Shown piece by piece: positions 52,284 through 60,708 of a DNA stretch of 64,000 nucleotides. Within the stretch, counting starts at the first letter, position 1. Every line of letters begins with the position of its first letter. A program made the position numbers and the translations under genes. The notes beneath the pieces are model-generated. The model was not told where the DNA came from. It saw nothing but the letters and a program-made list of their open reading frames with translations, and did not search any database. This stretch comes from Denitrobacterium detoxificans. GTDB lineage: Bacteria > Actinomycetota > Coriobacteriia > Coriobacteriales > Eggerthellaceae. The stretch is from assembly GCF_015062615.1 (NCBI RefSeq), contig NZ_SUUH01000005.1, positions 1 to 64,000 of the forward strand, in the 5' to 3' direction.

Positions 52284-54089
52284 CTATTCTTTGATCCAGG
52301 CGGTGAAGAGAGCGACGGCGCATGCTGCCACCAGGCCGAGGACGTCGGTGAACATGGGTGCGACCGACGATTGGCTGCTTGCCATCCATGCTGCCAGGCA
52401 GGTTCCTGCGGCAAGGATAAGACTGGCGATGATGGTGCCCGCCATGTACCAGGCGCGCGTCCCGCGCAGCGAGAACCCCGAAGCGGCAAGCGCCGCCGTA
52501 AGCCAGGTTGCGCCGATAATCCAGGTGGCGGGGTTGGAGAGCATGAGCCCAAGCCTTCCCAAGTACCCACCATCGATGCCCATCCAGAATGCAATGGGGT
52601 TCCAGAATGATAGGCTCGAGCTTCCGAGCGCGCCTAGGAATAGGGCACATGCGAAGCAGAAGATTGTCGTGGAGATGGCGTCTCGTATGCGCAGGTTCAA
52701 CCCGCATACCAGAGGAGCAAGTGGGGCGCAGCCGATGGCTCCGCCTGTGGGTACGCATGCTGCGGAAGCACCTGCTTCCAGGATGTGAGAGCGTTGCCCC
52801 TCTTCGCGGGGCTCGCCCAAGCGAGCATGTCCGCTGATGGCCCACCATGCGATGGAGATGCCCACGAGGAGCATGCCCGCCCCCGTGGCGTTGCCCGCGA
52901 TGAGCGCGCAGCCGAATATGATGGCGGCAACGGCAATGCCCACACTGGGCAATGCGGCCCCCAGAGCGATGGTGAGTGCGACGAGGCCCCAGAAAGGCGG
53001 GGCGGTCATGTCGCCAATGGCTGGCATGTTTGCGAATGCCGCAAAGCCAAGAAGGCCGGAGCCAATGCCCGACCAGGCGCGATATGCGATGCGGCGCGTG
53101 CGTTCCTGCAGGCGCTCGGCAAGGGGCAGGCTGGGTGTGGCGGGTTGCTTCGCTTCGCCCGTATCTTCGCAAGCGGCGTCTACGATGCTTGCGAGCTGCT
53201 TGTGGCCCGCGCGGGGCGAACCCAGGTGGGGGAGGAATTCCTCGGCGAATTCCTCCACGGAGTCGTAACGTTCGTCGCGGTCGGGGTCGAGCGCGTAGAA
53301 GAGCACGTCGTCTGCTTCAGGCGACAGTCCGTCGAGGCAGAGCGATGGCAGTACCAGCTCCGCTTCCTCGATGGCCGTTTGCGCGCGTTTCAAGTCGGGG
53401 GCAAAGAAGGGGTTTTCGCCCGCGATCATTTCGTACGTGAGCGCGGCAAGCGCCCATTCGTCGCAGCGTTCGTCGAGGGGCTCCAGCCTCATTTGCTCGA
53501 GCGGCATGTAGCCGATGGTCCCGCCACCTGCCTTCGAGAAGCCTTCTGCGTCGGAAAGTTTCGAGAGGCCGAAGTCGGCCACTTTTACTTGCCCCTGATG
53601 GTTGATGAGCACGTTGTCGGGCTTGATATCCAGGTGAAGCACCTGGTTTTCGTGGGCCGTCTGCAGCGCGTGAGAAACGTCTTGGAAGATGGCCGCCATG
53701 ACGTCGGGCGTGAGGTCTTGCGGGAACTCGTCAAGAAGGCGCGTGAGCGTGATGCCGTCTACGTACTCCATGATGAGGTAGGCGGTGCCGTTTTCGGCTT
53801 CGAAATCGATGATGCCCACGATGTTGGGGTCTTGAAGCATGGCTGCGGTGCGGGCTTCGTCGAGTCCGGGAATGTCGCTGGCGGAGATGGGCGATCCATC
53901 TGGGTCGAGCAGGGAGGAGGCATCGCCGTTTTCCGTGGCTGCCAGGATGCGCTCGTCGATCTGCATGCTCTTCACGGCAACGCGGCGCTTGATGCGCGTA
54001 TCGAAAGCAACTTGCACGGTACCGAACCCGCCTCGGCCAGCTTCGCCCAGGGGTTTGTATCGGTTGAGTATGAGTTCGCCTTCGGCCAC
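52284..54089 (-). CDS. serine/threonine kinase with multi-pass membrane C-terminus
   Basis: 601 residues. Kinase domain about 5-285: GEAGRGGFGTVQVA loop, VAVKSM lysine, LHLDIKPDN catalytic loop (HLD instead of HRD, Asp kept) and DFGLSKL. After a linker come about eight to ten hydrophobic segments (about 345-600) instead of PASTA repeats. The GTG start at 54089 has GAAGGA upstream and the kinase motif starts soon after. It may sense a membrane condition; the target is unknown. Phosphorylation by a non-RD kinase often needs no activation-loop phosphate. Confidence 0.9.
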   Translation of the reverse strand: MAEGELILNRYKPLGEAGRGGFGTVQVAFDTRIKRRVAVKSMQIDERILAATENGDASSLLDPDGSPISASDIPGLDEARTAAMLQDPNIVGIIDFEAENGTAYLIMEYVDGITLTRLLDEFPQDLTPDVMAAIFQDVSHALQTAHENQVLHLDIKPDNVLINHQGQVKVADFGLSKLSDAEGFSKAGGGTIGYMPLEQMRLEPLDERCDEWALAALTYEMIAGENPFFAPDLKRAQTAIEEAELVLPSLCLDGLSPEADDVLFYALDPDRDERYDSVEEFAEEFLPHLGSPRAGHKQLASIVDAACEDTGEAKQPATPSLPLAERLQERTRRIAYRAWSGIGSGLLGFAAFANMPAIGDMTAPPFWGLVALTIALGAALPSVGIAVAAIIFGCALIAGNATGAGMLLVGISIAWWAISGHARLGEPREEGQRSHILEAGASAACVPTGGAIGCAPLAPLVCGLNLRIRDAISTTIFCFACALFLGALGSSSLSFWNPIAFWMGIDGGYLGRLGLMLSNPATWIIGATWLTAALAASGFSLRGTRAWYMAGTIIASLILAAGTCLAAWMASSQSSVAPMFTDVLGLVAACAVALFTAWIKE

Positions 54090-54244
54090 GTGGTTCCTTC
54101 GTTTGCGGTGCGTTTTAGTGGTGCATGCCAAGGCATGCGGGCTTTTCTTCGTGGTGTGGTCCACGATTTCGCCCGATAAACGCTGCGTTGGCGGCGAATC
54201 GTGCGAAAAATGTGTACCAGGCCATAATAACTTGTTTTTAGCGC

Positions 54245-54273
54245 TTGCCAAGGGCGACGGCGTACGCTAGTAT
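54245..54273 (+). promoter_or_regulatory. promoter of tRNA-Leu
   Basis: TTGCCA at 54245-54250 and TAGTAT at 54268-54273 with exactly 17 bases between. Confidence 0.7.
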
Positions 54274-54312
54274 TCTTTCCTGCCTGTTCGCGGCAAGCGA
54301 ACGAAGCACCAT

Positions 54313-54399
54313 GCGGGTGTGGCGGAATTGGCAGACGCGTACGGTTCAGGTCCGTATGGGGGCAACCCCATGAAGGTTCAAGTCCTTTCACCCGCACCA
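54313..54399 (+). tRNA. tRNA-Leu (anticodon CAG)
   Basis: 87 bases with encoded CCA. GCGGGTG pairs with CACCCGC, the anticodon loop TTCAGGT gives CAG (CUG codon), and the long variable arm (ATGGGGGCAACCCCAT) is a class II feature. The T loop is TTCAAGT. Confidence 0.96.
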
Positions 54400-54406
54400 A
54401 AATGAT

Positions 54407-54437
54407 CGGCGGCCTCCGGGTCGCCGTTTTTGTTTTT
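54407..54437 (+). terminator. Rho-independent terminator of tRNA-Leu
   Basis: CGGCG pairs with CGCCG around a ten-base loop, followed by TTTTTGTTTTT. Confidence 0.8.
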
Positions 54438-54447
54438 CGGGATGGCA

Positions 54448-54520
54448 AGGTGACAGGGGGACGTACCTACTGTCACCTGGTGATTTCCAAGGTGACAGTA
54501 GGTACGTCCCCCTGTCACCT
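54448..54520. repeat. 73-bp nested palindrome, REP-like
   Basis: Arms 54448-54478 and 54490-54520 are perfect inverted repeats of 31 bases, separated by GGTGATTTCCA. Each arm is itself an imperfect palindrome (AGGTGACAG ... CTGTCACCT) with GGGGGACGTACC inside. It resembles REP-type sequences mobilised by Y1 transposases, but no transposase is near. Confidence 0.88.
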
Positions 54521-54614
54521 GGGCGTGGGGCGGGGCGTGTTCGCGGGCCTTGTGGGCCCCATCGTGACCGAGCTTTCGTTTTCCGCTCGTCTTCCGTTCG
54601 CGCTCTCCGAAATG

Positions 54615-54654
54615 CAACAGGGGGCGCGAAGTCGAAGTTCCGCGCCCCCTGTTG
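54615..54654 (-). terminator. strong hairpin after the pyridoxamine kinase gene
   Basis: CAACAGGGGGCGCG pairs perfectly with CGCGCCCCCTGTTG, 20 bases after the stop. The T-run is weak on both strands. Confidence 0.6.
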
Positions 54655-54673
54655 CTAGCTTTGTGCTATCGGA

Positions 54674-55534
54674 CTACTGCAGCAATTTGGCGATTTCGCC
54701 CAGCAGCGGCTCGAAGCTCACGCCGCGGTTTTGGAAATCGGGCTGGTGGCTGGTGACCTTCATGGCGCGTACCACGAAGTCGCTGGCGAAGCGCGTGGCC
54801 TCCGCAACGTCGCGGCCGGCCATAACGGCGGCCATCAGGCTGGAAGCAAACAGGTCGCCCGTGCCATGCAGCATGTAGGGGAGCAGTTCGTTTTCGGTGA
54901 CGGTGAAGTCTACCGATTCGCCCTGCACGTAGTTGTGGATCTTGCCGTCACCGTGGTCGATGCCTTTCAACACGACGTTCTTGGCACCCTTCTCCAACAG
55001 GCCGTCGATCATGCTGTGGACGGTATCTTCGGAGATGTCGGCACCCGGCCATTCGATGCCCAGGATGATGGCGGCTTCGGTGAGGTTGGGCGTAAGAATG
55101 TCGGCGCCCGCGGCCAGTTCGCTCATGGCCTGGCACAACTCCGGCGTGTAGGTGGGGTATACCTTGCCATGGTCGGCCATAACGGGATCCACCACGCGAA
55201 TGGCGTTTGGGTACGTTTCGTATACGTCGCGAATGCGGTCTACCTGTTCGGGTGCGCCCAAAAAGCCCGAGTACACGGCGTCGATATCCACGCCGATGCC
55301 CTTCCATGCGTTCAGGTAGTCTTCCATGATTTCGGTGGTGTCGTGCATGTACCATCCGGGGAAGGCCGTGTGGCTGCTGAACAGGCCCGTGGGGACGGGG
55401 CATACGTCGCAGCCTGCTGCCGAGAGAACGGGGATTGCCACGCCGAGCGAGCATTTACCGTATCCGCACAGATCGTGAATGGCGGCAATGCGAGGAATGT
55501 AGGCGCCTTCGCGCTGGTAGAGCGGCTTGTTCAA
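54674..55534 (-). CDS. pdxY: pyridoxamine/pyridoxal kinase
   Basis: 286 residues of the ribokinase-like PdxK/PdxY group that phosphorylates pyridoxal, pyridoxine or pyridoxamine to the PLP pathway. HDLCGYGKCSLGVAIPVLS is the substrate-site start, VVDPVMADHG and TPNLTEAA the middle blocks, and HGTGDLFASSL holds the anion hole and catalytic Asp. The start is TTG at 55534 with GGAAGGA six bases upstream. It supplies PLP, used here by GlyA. Confidence 0.92.
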   Translation of the reverse strand: MNKPLYQREGAYIPRIAAIHDLCGYGKCSLGVAIPVLSAAGCDVCPVPTGLFSSHTAFPGWYMHDTTEIMEDYLNAWKGIGVDIDAVYSGFLGAPEQVDRIRDVYETYPNAIRVVDPVMADHGKVYPTYTPELCQAMSELAAGADILTPNLTEAAIILGIEWPGADISEDTVHSMIDGLLEKGAKNVVLKGIDHGDGKIHNYVQGESVDFTVTENELLPYMLHGTGDLFASSLMAAVMAGRDVAEATRFASDFVVRAMKVTSHQPDFQNRGVSFEPLLGEIAKLLQ

Positions 55535-55661
55535 GGTAATTCCTTCCAGTTTGGTATGATTTCGGCACATTCTACGACTAGGGTACGTTGCAATCAATGC
55601 CAAATTGGCTTCGGTTGCGGTTATTTACGTAAATGACTTTATTCGGCTGTAGCGTGTGCGG

Positions 55662-55719
55662 GCCCGTCCGCGCTTCTCCTTCGGAGCGGGTGTCCCGAAG
55701 GGGGATGCGCGGGCGGGTC
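55662..55719 (-). repeat. structured element, minimal copy G
   Basis: 58 bp. Only the outer arms remain, GCCCGTCCGCGC against GCGCGGGCGGGT plus CTTC/GAAG, with the residual linker CACCCGCTCC in the loop. It lies 20 bases past the terminator of the minus-strand gene at 55795, co-oriented with it. Best read as an internally deleted copy. Confidence 0.75.
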
Positions 55720-55738
55720 TCCGGGGCCTTCCGGCGAC

Positions 55739-55766
55739 AAAAATGGGGCGCCCATCGGACGCCCCA
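55739..55766 (-). terminator. Rho-independent terminator of the small acidic membrane protein
   Basis: On the minus strand TGGGGCG pairs with CGCCCCA around a nine-base loop, followed by TTTTTG. Confidence 0.85.
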
Positions 55767-55794
55767 AAAGTTCCAGCAGTGTGCGTTGGGAGGA

Positions 55795-55989
55795 TTATTC
55801 CTCGTCGTCATCGTCGTCGTCGAAGAAGCTCCAGTCGTCTTCTGACTTCTCATGGTTCTTGTAGATCTGGCGCGTACGGCGTTCCATGATGACGCACGCA
55901 ATGAGGCAGATGACGATGGTTGCGGCGAACAGTACGCCCAAGCCAGCGTACGATTCGAACAGAAAATGATATACAGCCTCGAAATCCAT
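55795..55989 (-). CDS. small single-pass membrane protein with acidic tail
   Basis: 64 residues: one membrane helix (about 17-36), a short basic/polar cytoplasmic stretch (ERRTRQIYKNHEKSE) and an extremely acidic end with a run of Asp and Glu. AAGAGG precedes the ATG. It has its own terminator. Family not recognised with certainty; it recalls small proteins often seen in Coriobacteriia. An acidic tail could bind cations or a basic partner, but no role is known. Confidence 0.8.
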   Translation of the reverse strand: MDFEAVYHFLFESYAGLGVLFAATIVICLIACVIMERRTRQIYKNHEKSEDDWSFFDDDDDDEE

Positions 55990-56035
55990 GCATGCCTCTT
56001 ACGTTGTAGTTTCAAAGGATAGTTGCTGAATAGAG

Positions 56036-56041
56036 TATACT
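56036..56041 (+). promoter_or_regulatory. -10 box of serS
   Basis: TATACT 96 bases before the serS start; no good -35. No T-box specifier or AGGGTGG motif is present in the leader. Confidence 0.4.
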
Positions 56042-56136
56042 ATTCCATCGCATTAGCCCAGCGGATTTCGCGGTGCTCTGCCGCAAAACACAACAACCGC
56101 GGGCATGTAGAACTATCAGCTCTAGCAGGAGGCATC

Positions 56137-57420
56137 ATGCTCGACGCACGTTTCGTAAGAGAAAACCCAGAACTTGTCGCAACCGCGATGAAGAACCGCA
56201 ACTTCCCCTGGGATTCTTCACGTTTCAGTGAGCTTGACGAAAAGCGTCGCGCTGTCATTACCGAAGAAGAGGCCCTGCAGGCCGAGCGCAACGCCATGTC
56301 GAAGAGCATTGGCGCGCTCATGGGCCAGGGCAAGAAGGACGAGGCCGAAGAGGCCAAGGCCAAGGTTCGCGCCATCAACGAGAAGCTCGACGAGCTCGCC
56401 GTTGCCCATCGCGAGGCCGAAGAGGCCATGCATACGCTGCTCATGAGCGTTCCGAACATTCCGCACGAGTCCACTCCCGTGGGCAAGGATGAAACGGAGA
56501 ACCCCGAGGTGCGCCGCTGGGGCACCCCGCGTGAGTTCGACTTCGAATACAAGGCCCATTGGGATCTTGGCACCGACCTGGGCATAATCGACTTCGAGCG
56601 TGCCACGAAGCTTTCCGGCAGCCGTTTCGTGCTGCTGGGTGGCATGGGCGCTCGCCTGGAGCGCGCAATCATCAACTTCATGGCCAACACGCATGCCAGC
56701 CGTGGCTTCAAGGAATGGTGGTGCCCCAGCCTGGTGAACCGTGAGACCATGACGGGCACGGGCCAGCTCCCCAAGTTTGAAGAGGACCTGTTCAAGACCA
56801 AGGATGAAAGCCTGTACCTCATTCCCACGGCCGAGGTTCCGCTTACGAACATCCACGCCGGCGAAGTGTTGGAAGCCTCCGACCTTCCGCTGTACTATAC
56901 CGCGTTCACGAATTGCTTCCGCGAGGAAGCCGGCAGTGCGGGCCGCGATACGCGTGGTCTCATTCGCCTGCATCAGTTCGACAAGGTCGAAATGGTGAAG
57001 TTCGCCAAGCCCGAAGAGGCCTACGACGAGCTGGAAAGCCTTACGGAAGAGGCGGAATACATTCTGCAGCAGCTGGGTCTGCCGTATCGCGTCATTACGC
57101 TGTGCACGGGCGACCTGGGCTTTTCCGCTGCCAAGACGTATGACCTGGAAGTGTGGCTCCCCAGCTACAACGACTACAAGGAAATCAGCTCCTGCAGTTG
57201 CTGTGGCGATTTCCAGGCGCGTCGCGCGCACATCAAGTACCGCGACCCCGAGAACTTCAAGGGCACGCGCTATGTGAACACGCTGAATGGCTCGGGTCTG
57301 GCTGTTGGCCGTACCATGGCCGCCATCATGGAAAACTATCAGAACGCCGACGGCACCATTACCGTGCCCGAGGTGCTCGTGCCCTACATGGGCGGGGTTA
57401 CGGTCATTGAGCCGGAGTAA
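56137..57420 (+). CDS. serS: serine-tRNA ligase
   Basis: Charges tRNA-Ser with serine in the cytoplasm. 427 residues. An N-terminal coiled coil (about 25-105) contacts the long variable arm of tRNA-Ser. Class II motif 2 is FREEAGSAGRDTRGLIRLHQF and motif 3 ends GLAVGRTMAAIMENYQ. GCAGGAGG sets the start at 56137. A second gene overlaps its end. Confidence 0.97.
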   Translation: MLDARFVRENPELVATAMKNRNFPWDSSRFSELDEKRRAVITEEEALQAERNAMSKSIGALMGQGKKDEAEEAKAKVRAINEKLDELAVAHREAEEAMHTLLMSVPNIPHESTPVGKDETENPEVRRWGTPREFDFEYKAHWDLGTDLGIIDFERATKLSGSRFVLLGGMGARLERAIINFMANTHASRGFKEWWCPSLVNRETMTGTGQLPKFEEDLFKTKDESLYLIPTAEVPLTNIHAGEVLEASDLPLYYTAFTNCFREEAGSAGRDTRGLIRLHQFDKVEMVKFAKPEEAYDELESLTEEAEYILQQLGLPYRVITLCTGDLGFSAAKTYDLEVWLPSYNDYKEISSCSCCGDFQARRAHIKYRDPENFKGTRYVNTLNGSGLAVGRTMAAIMENYQNADGTITVPEVLVPYMGGVTVIEPE

Positions 57421-58126
57421 TCCCAAAAAGCCCACGCCCCGCAAGCGTTCGAAGGCGAGCGAGGCCAAAGAGAAGAAGGTTCAGGCAAGCGCGCAGGAGG
57501 AAACTTCTGCGCGTGCGCATGCTAGGCCCAGCGTTCGCAAGTCCGTGGGCGAAGATGCCAAGCAGCAGGCGCGTCGCGCAACGGTGAACGCTCGGGAGCG
57601 TGCTGCGCAGATGCGCTCGCAGCATGAAGCGCGCGAGCAAAAGGCGCAGGCGGTGGCAGAGGCGAAGTCTCAGCAAACGCCCAAGGATGCCGCGCCCAAA
57701 CGAGCGTCCAAGGTATCGAAGCGCACGAAGATCGTGCTCGCTTGCGTGTTGGCGGTGGTGCTTGCCGTAGGCGCAACAGTGGCGTATTGCGTGTGGGATA
57801 TCTGGTATCGCTACGACGATGCCGCCGATATCCAAGGCGAATGGATTTCCCAGGAGGGCGCTGCTCTCATTATCGATGGCAGCCAGATGCAGCTTACCGA
57901 TACCGTTTCATATGCCTATACGATTGATACGCAGGCGAAAACGATATCATTTACGTATGCTAACGCGCAGGGGCAGGCAGCCTACCATTTCAGTCCCGAC
58001 CGGCAGCAACTGGTTATCGAAGACGGTGGTACGACGGACTGGCTGGTTATCCTGGGCGTTGCCAGCGACAACGCATTGACGGAAACGCCGGGGGCGGGCA
58101 CAACGGTGCTTACCCGCGTGAACTAG
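57407..58126 (+). CDS. single-pass membrane protein of unknown function
   Basis: 239 residues from a TTG start that overlaps the serS end. A very basic, Ala/Lys/Arg/Gln-rich cytoplasmic N-terminus (1-105), one membrane helix (about 108-132) and an extracellular domain (about 135-239, DIQGEWISQEGAALIIDGSQMQL) that has the look of a small beta domain of lipocalin-like size. The start codon is the weakest part of the call. Co-directional with serS and the next gene, so probably one operon. Confidence 0.7.
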   Translation: MSRSNPKKPTPRKRSKASEAKEKKVQASAQEETSARAHARPSVRKSVGEDAKQQARRATVNARERAAQMRSQHEAREQKAQAVAEAKSQQTPKDAAPKRASKVSKRTKIVLACVLAVVLAVGATVAYCVWDIWYRYDDAADIQGEWISQEGAALIIDGSQMQLTDTVSYAYTIDTQAKTISFTYANAQGQAAYHFSPDRQQLVIEDGGTTDWLVILGVASDNALTETPGAGTTVLTRVN

Positions 58127-58137
58127 AAAGAGGACCT

Positions 58138-58626
58138 ATGGAAGAAGTGACGTCTCAGGCTCCCATGCAGGAGCAGGAAGGCAAACAGGCGGAGAATGCC
58201 CCGCGTGGAAAGCATTCCGTGGCGGGTTTGCCGCTTGTCATCGACCATATTACCGTGCGTTCCGATCGCATGGTGTGCCGCGTGCGCGTAAGCCCTGCGC
58301 TGCGTTATACCACGCCGGGCATGGCGCATCGCGCATTGGAGAAGATGCCCAGCCTGGCGCATCATTCTTGCGTGAATGAGAATGGCGATACCTTTGCAAG
58401 CGCCATTGAGCATACTCCTTTGCCTCATTTGCTGGAGCATGTCACAATCGACCTGCTTACGCAGCGAACGGAGCGTTCCGACTACGTATACGCGGGCGTG
58501 ACCGAATGGCTCGACGAAGAGCGTGGCGTTGCGCGCGTGCAGGTATCCATGCTCAGCGACATTGAGTCGTTTGCCGCGTTCCGCGATGCCGCGAATTTCA
58601 TCAATAACCTCATTGTGGGTGCGTAG
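58138..58626 (+). CDS. protein resembling a cyanophycin-synthetase N-terminal domain
   Basis: 162 residues with no membrane segment. The segment HTPLPHLLEHVTIDLLTQRTE resembles the HLIEH-type block in the N-terminal region of cyanophycin synthetase-like proteins, but no ATP-grasp or Mur-ligase domain follows. It starts 11 bases after the previous gene and may belong to the serS operon. Function unknown. Confidence 0.7.
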   Translation: MEEVTSQAPMQEQEGKQAENAPRGKHSVAGLPLVIDHITVRSDRMVCRVRVSPALRYTTPGMAHRALEKMPSLAHHSCVNENGDTFASAIEHTPLPHLLEHVTIDLLTQRTERSDYVYAGVTEWLDEERGVARVQVSMLSDIESFAAFRDAANFINNLIVGA

Positions 58627-58648
58627 CGCATTTGTCCAGATAGAGCGT

Positions 58649-58684
58649 AAAAAGAGCCACCGGCTTTGCTGGTGGCTCTTTTCG
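58649..58684. terminator. bidirectional Rho-independent terminator
   Basis: AAGAGCCACC pairs with GGTGGCTCTT, flanked by an A-run and a T-run. It serves the plus-strand gene before it and the minus-strand gene after it. Confidence 0.88.
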
Positions 58685-58702
58685 TTGCTATGGAAGACCC
58701 TG

Positions 58703-59161
58703 TTACTTCAGGAGCTTGATCTTTCCCACGAGGGGCAGTTCCGTGAGCTCGCCGTGGTAGGCCTGAACGGTGCCCATGATGCCGACAACGAGCAGGAAGA
58801 TGGCGAGGATGCCGCCAATGAGGATGATGGACAGGAAAGCTGAAATAATCGAACCGATGAAGATGACGAGCGCCTGGTTCAGATGGTGCTTGATGAAGGG
58901 ATCGGTGTCCTTGTCGGCCACGCATGCGGCAAAGATGAGGGGGAGCAGACCCCAGTAGACGCTCATGGCCAGGGCGCGCGAGGTGCCGGTGGTCTGGGCG
59001 TAGACCTTCTGATTGGCTGCAGGCTGGTAGTTGGGCTGCTGCGGTGCCTCGTAGGTGGCGTTTGCCTGCTGGGCGCTTTTCTGGTTGGGTACGGTCGTAC
59101 CGCAGGAATCGCAGGTCGAGCTGCCTTCGGCAAGTTGCTTGCCGCAATTCGGACAAAACAT
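58703..59161 (-). CDS. zinc-ribbon membrane protein, DUF4870-like
   Basis: 152 residues. An N-terminal zinc ribbon (CPNCGKQL ... CDSCGTTV), a Gln/Asn/Ala/Pro-rich linker, and three membrane segments (about 62-145) with KDTDPFIKHHLNQALVIF, the block seen in DUF4870-type proteins. AAGGAG lies seven bases before the ATG. Role unknown. Confidence 0.85.
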   Translation of the reverse strand: MFCPNCGKQLAEGSSTCDSCGTTVPNQKSAQQANATYEAPQQPNYQPAANQKVYAQTTGTSRALAMSVYWGLLPLIFAACVADKDTDPFIKHHLNQALVIFIGSIISAFLSIILIGGILAIFLLVVGIMGTVQAYHGELTELPLVGKIKLLK

Positions 59162-59522
59162 AGTTACACTCCTTGCTTCGATGATGCGCTTTTGTCGCGC
59201 AAGCAGATAGGGTATCACAACCTGGGAAAATGCAACTTGTGAACGTAGATGGTTGCGAAGGGCGTACTGTTTCTTTTCAAAGGCTTGTATGGCGCACCGG
59301 GCGGTTGCGCACGGGTAGATGATTGCCCTTTTCGACCTTTTCCCTTGGGGTGGCAAGAATGAATATGTTTCGGCATAATATGCCCTTGACCAGGCAATGC
59401 AACTGCTGGTTGCCAGCTTTTGGCAGTTTGCCAAGCAGGGTGTATGGCCTTTTGCCGTTTGCAACCGCATTATTCTCGGTGCGCGCAACGAACGACAACG
59501 CAAAACCGCTAAGGAGTTAGAA
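59162..59522. promoter_or_regulatory. intergenic region with palindromes upstream of the XRE gene
   Basis: No gene is supported. A perfect palindrome GGCATAATATGCC is at 59372-59384, followed by TTGACC, and TGCCA-GCTTT-TGGCA lies near 59416-59430. These could be operators of the downstream regulator. Confidence 0.45.
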
Positions 59523-60488
59523 ATGAAGTTTAGGGACAACCTGTTGCACCTCCGTCAGCAGCGCAACATGACGCAGGAGCAGCTTGCCATGCTGCTGGGC
59601 GTTTCCCGCCAGTCGGTGGCGAAATGGGAAGCTGGCCAGTCGACGCCCGATGTCGATAAGCTCATGCGCATGGCCGACCTGTTTGATTGTACGCTCGATG
59701 AGCTGGTCTCTGGCGATCTCACGCAGCGTGAGGTCGACGCGCGGGAGGTCATTCCCGAGGGCACGCCCGTAGATGATGTGTGCGGCTACGATGCCCACAT
59801 GCGTTCGTTCGCCCTGAAAGTCGCGACGGGCGTCGCCATTATCATTGTCGGCTTTGCCCTGGCTGCGCTGTTTGACGCGCTGGCGCTGGGCAGCGTGTCG
59901 GAGGCTGCCTCCCCGGCGGCGTTCTTGCTGTGCGTTGCTCTAGGCTTGGCGTTTATCTTGCCGGCGGGCATGGCTCATTCGTCGTTCGCCAAGTCCCATC
60001 CCTTCGTGGAGGACTTCTATACCGAGAAGCAGAAAGCTGCCGAGCAGCGTAGTTTCGCTCGCTCCATTACGATTGGCATCGTGCTCATCGTGCTGGGGGT
60101 GGCCACTGCTGCGGTTGCGGATGTCTCCTCGAACGATCTTCTGCGCGAGTCTGGTGGTGCGGTAATGCTCGCCTTTATTGCAGTGGGCGTATGGCTCATT
60201 GTTCATGGCGGCATCATTCATGGCCTGATGGACGTCGAGAACTACAATCGCGAGCGCGAGGGCGAAAAGAACGAGTACAACGACCCGCGTATCTCGCGTG
60301 CATGTGGAATCATCATGCTGGTCGCAACGGCGCTTGGCCTGCTGATGCTCTTCGGCTCCATGGCTGCTTCCGACATGGGTAATGCGACTCTCACTGCCGT
60401 CTGCTCGTACTTCTGGGCAGTGTGGCCGATTGGCGGTATTCTGTGCGCCATCGCGTCCGTAGCTATGAAAAGGCCTGAAGCAAAGTAG
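59523..60488 (+). CDS. XRE-family regulator with multi-pass membrane domain
   Basis: 321 residues. An N-terminal XRE helix-turn-helix (about 5-60, RQQRNMTQEQLAMLLGVSRQ, SVAKWEAGQSTPDVDKL) is followed by about six membrane segments (about 100-315). A DNA-binding protein tethered in the membrane probably senses an envelope state or a small molecule. AAGGAG precedes the start. The upstream palindromes are likely autoregulatory; targets unknown. Confidence 0.88.
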   Translation: MKFRDNLLHLRQQRNMTQEQLAMLLGVSRQSVAKWEAGQSTPDVDKLMRMADLFDCTLDELVSGDLTQREVDAREVIPEGTPVDDVCGYDAHMRSFALKVATGVAIIIVGFALAALFDALALGSVSEAASPAAFLLCVALGLAFILPAGMAHSSFAKSHPFVEDFYTEKQKAAEQRSFARSITIGIVLIVLGVATAAVADVSSNDLLRESGGAVMLAFIAVGVWLIVHGGIIHGLMDVENYNREREGEKNEYNDPRISRACGIIMLVATALGLLMLFGSMAASDMGNATLTAVCSYFWAVWPIGGILCAIASVAMKRPEAK

Positions 60489-60516
60489 CCATTCGTTCTT
60501 TCAGCTGCCATAACGA

Positions 60517-60553
60517 AGAACCGCGCCTAGCCCACGGAAGCGCGGTTCTTTTT
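60517..60553 (+). terminator. Rho-independent terminator of the XRE gene
   Basis: AGAACCGCGC pairs perfectly with GCGCGGTTCT around 13 bases, followed by TTTTT. Confidence 0.88.
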
Positions 60554-60708
60554 GGATATGCGAAGATAGCTTGCATCGATGCGCTCTGGCGAATAGCAAG
60601 AGAGAAAGGAAAAGCCAAGGCGCTTGTGGGCTTATGCGAAGCCTTTCGCATTGTTGGGATATTGTAGCCCGTTTCGCACTTCCGATTGTACGAAATTGGG
60701 GACAGTCA

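Noticed and set aside
56041..56136. T-box riboswitch before serS
   Set aside because: No AGGGTGG-type antiterminator sequence, and the leader is too short.
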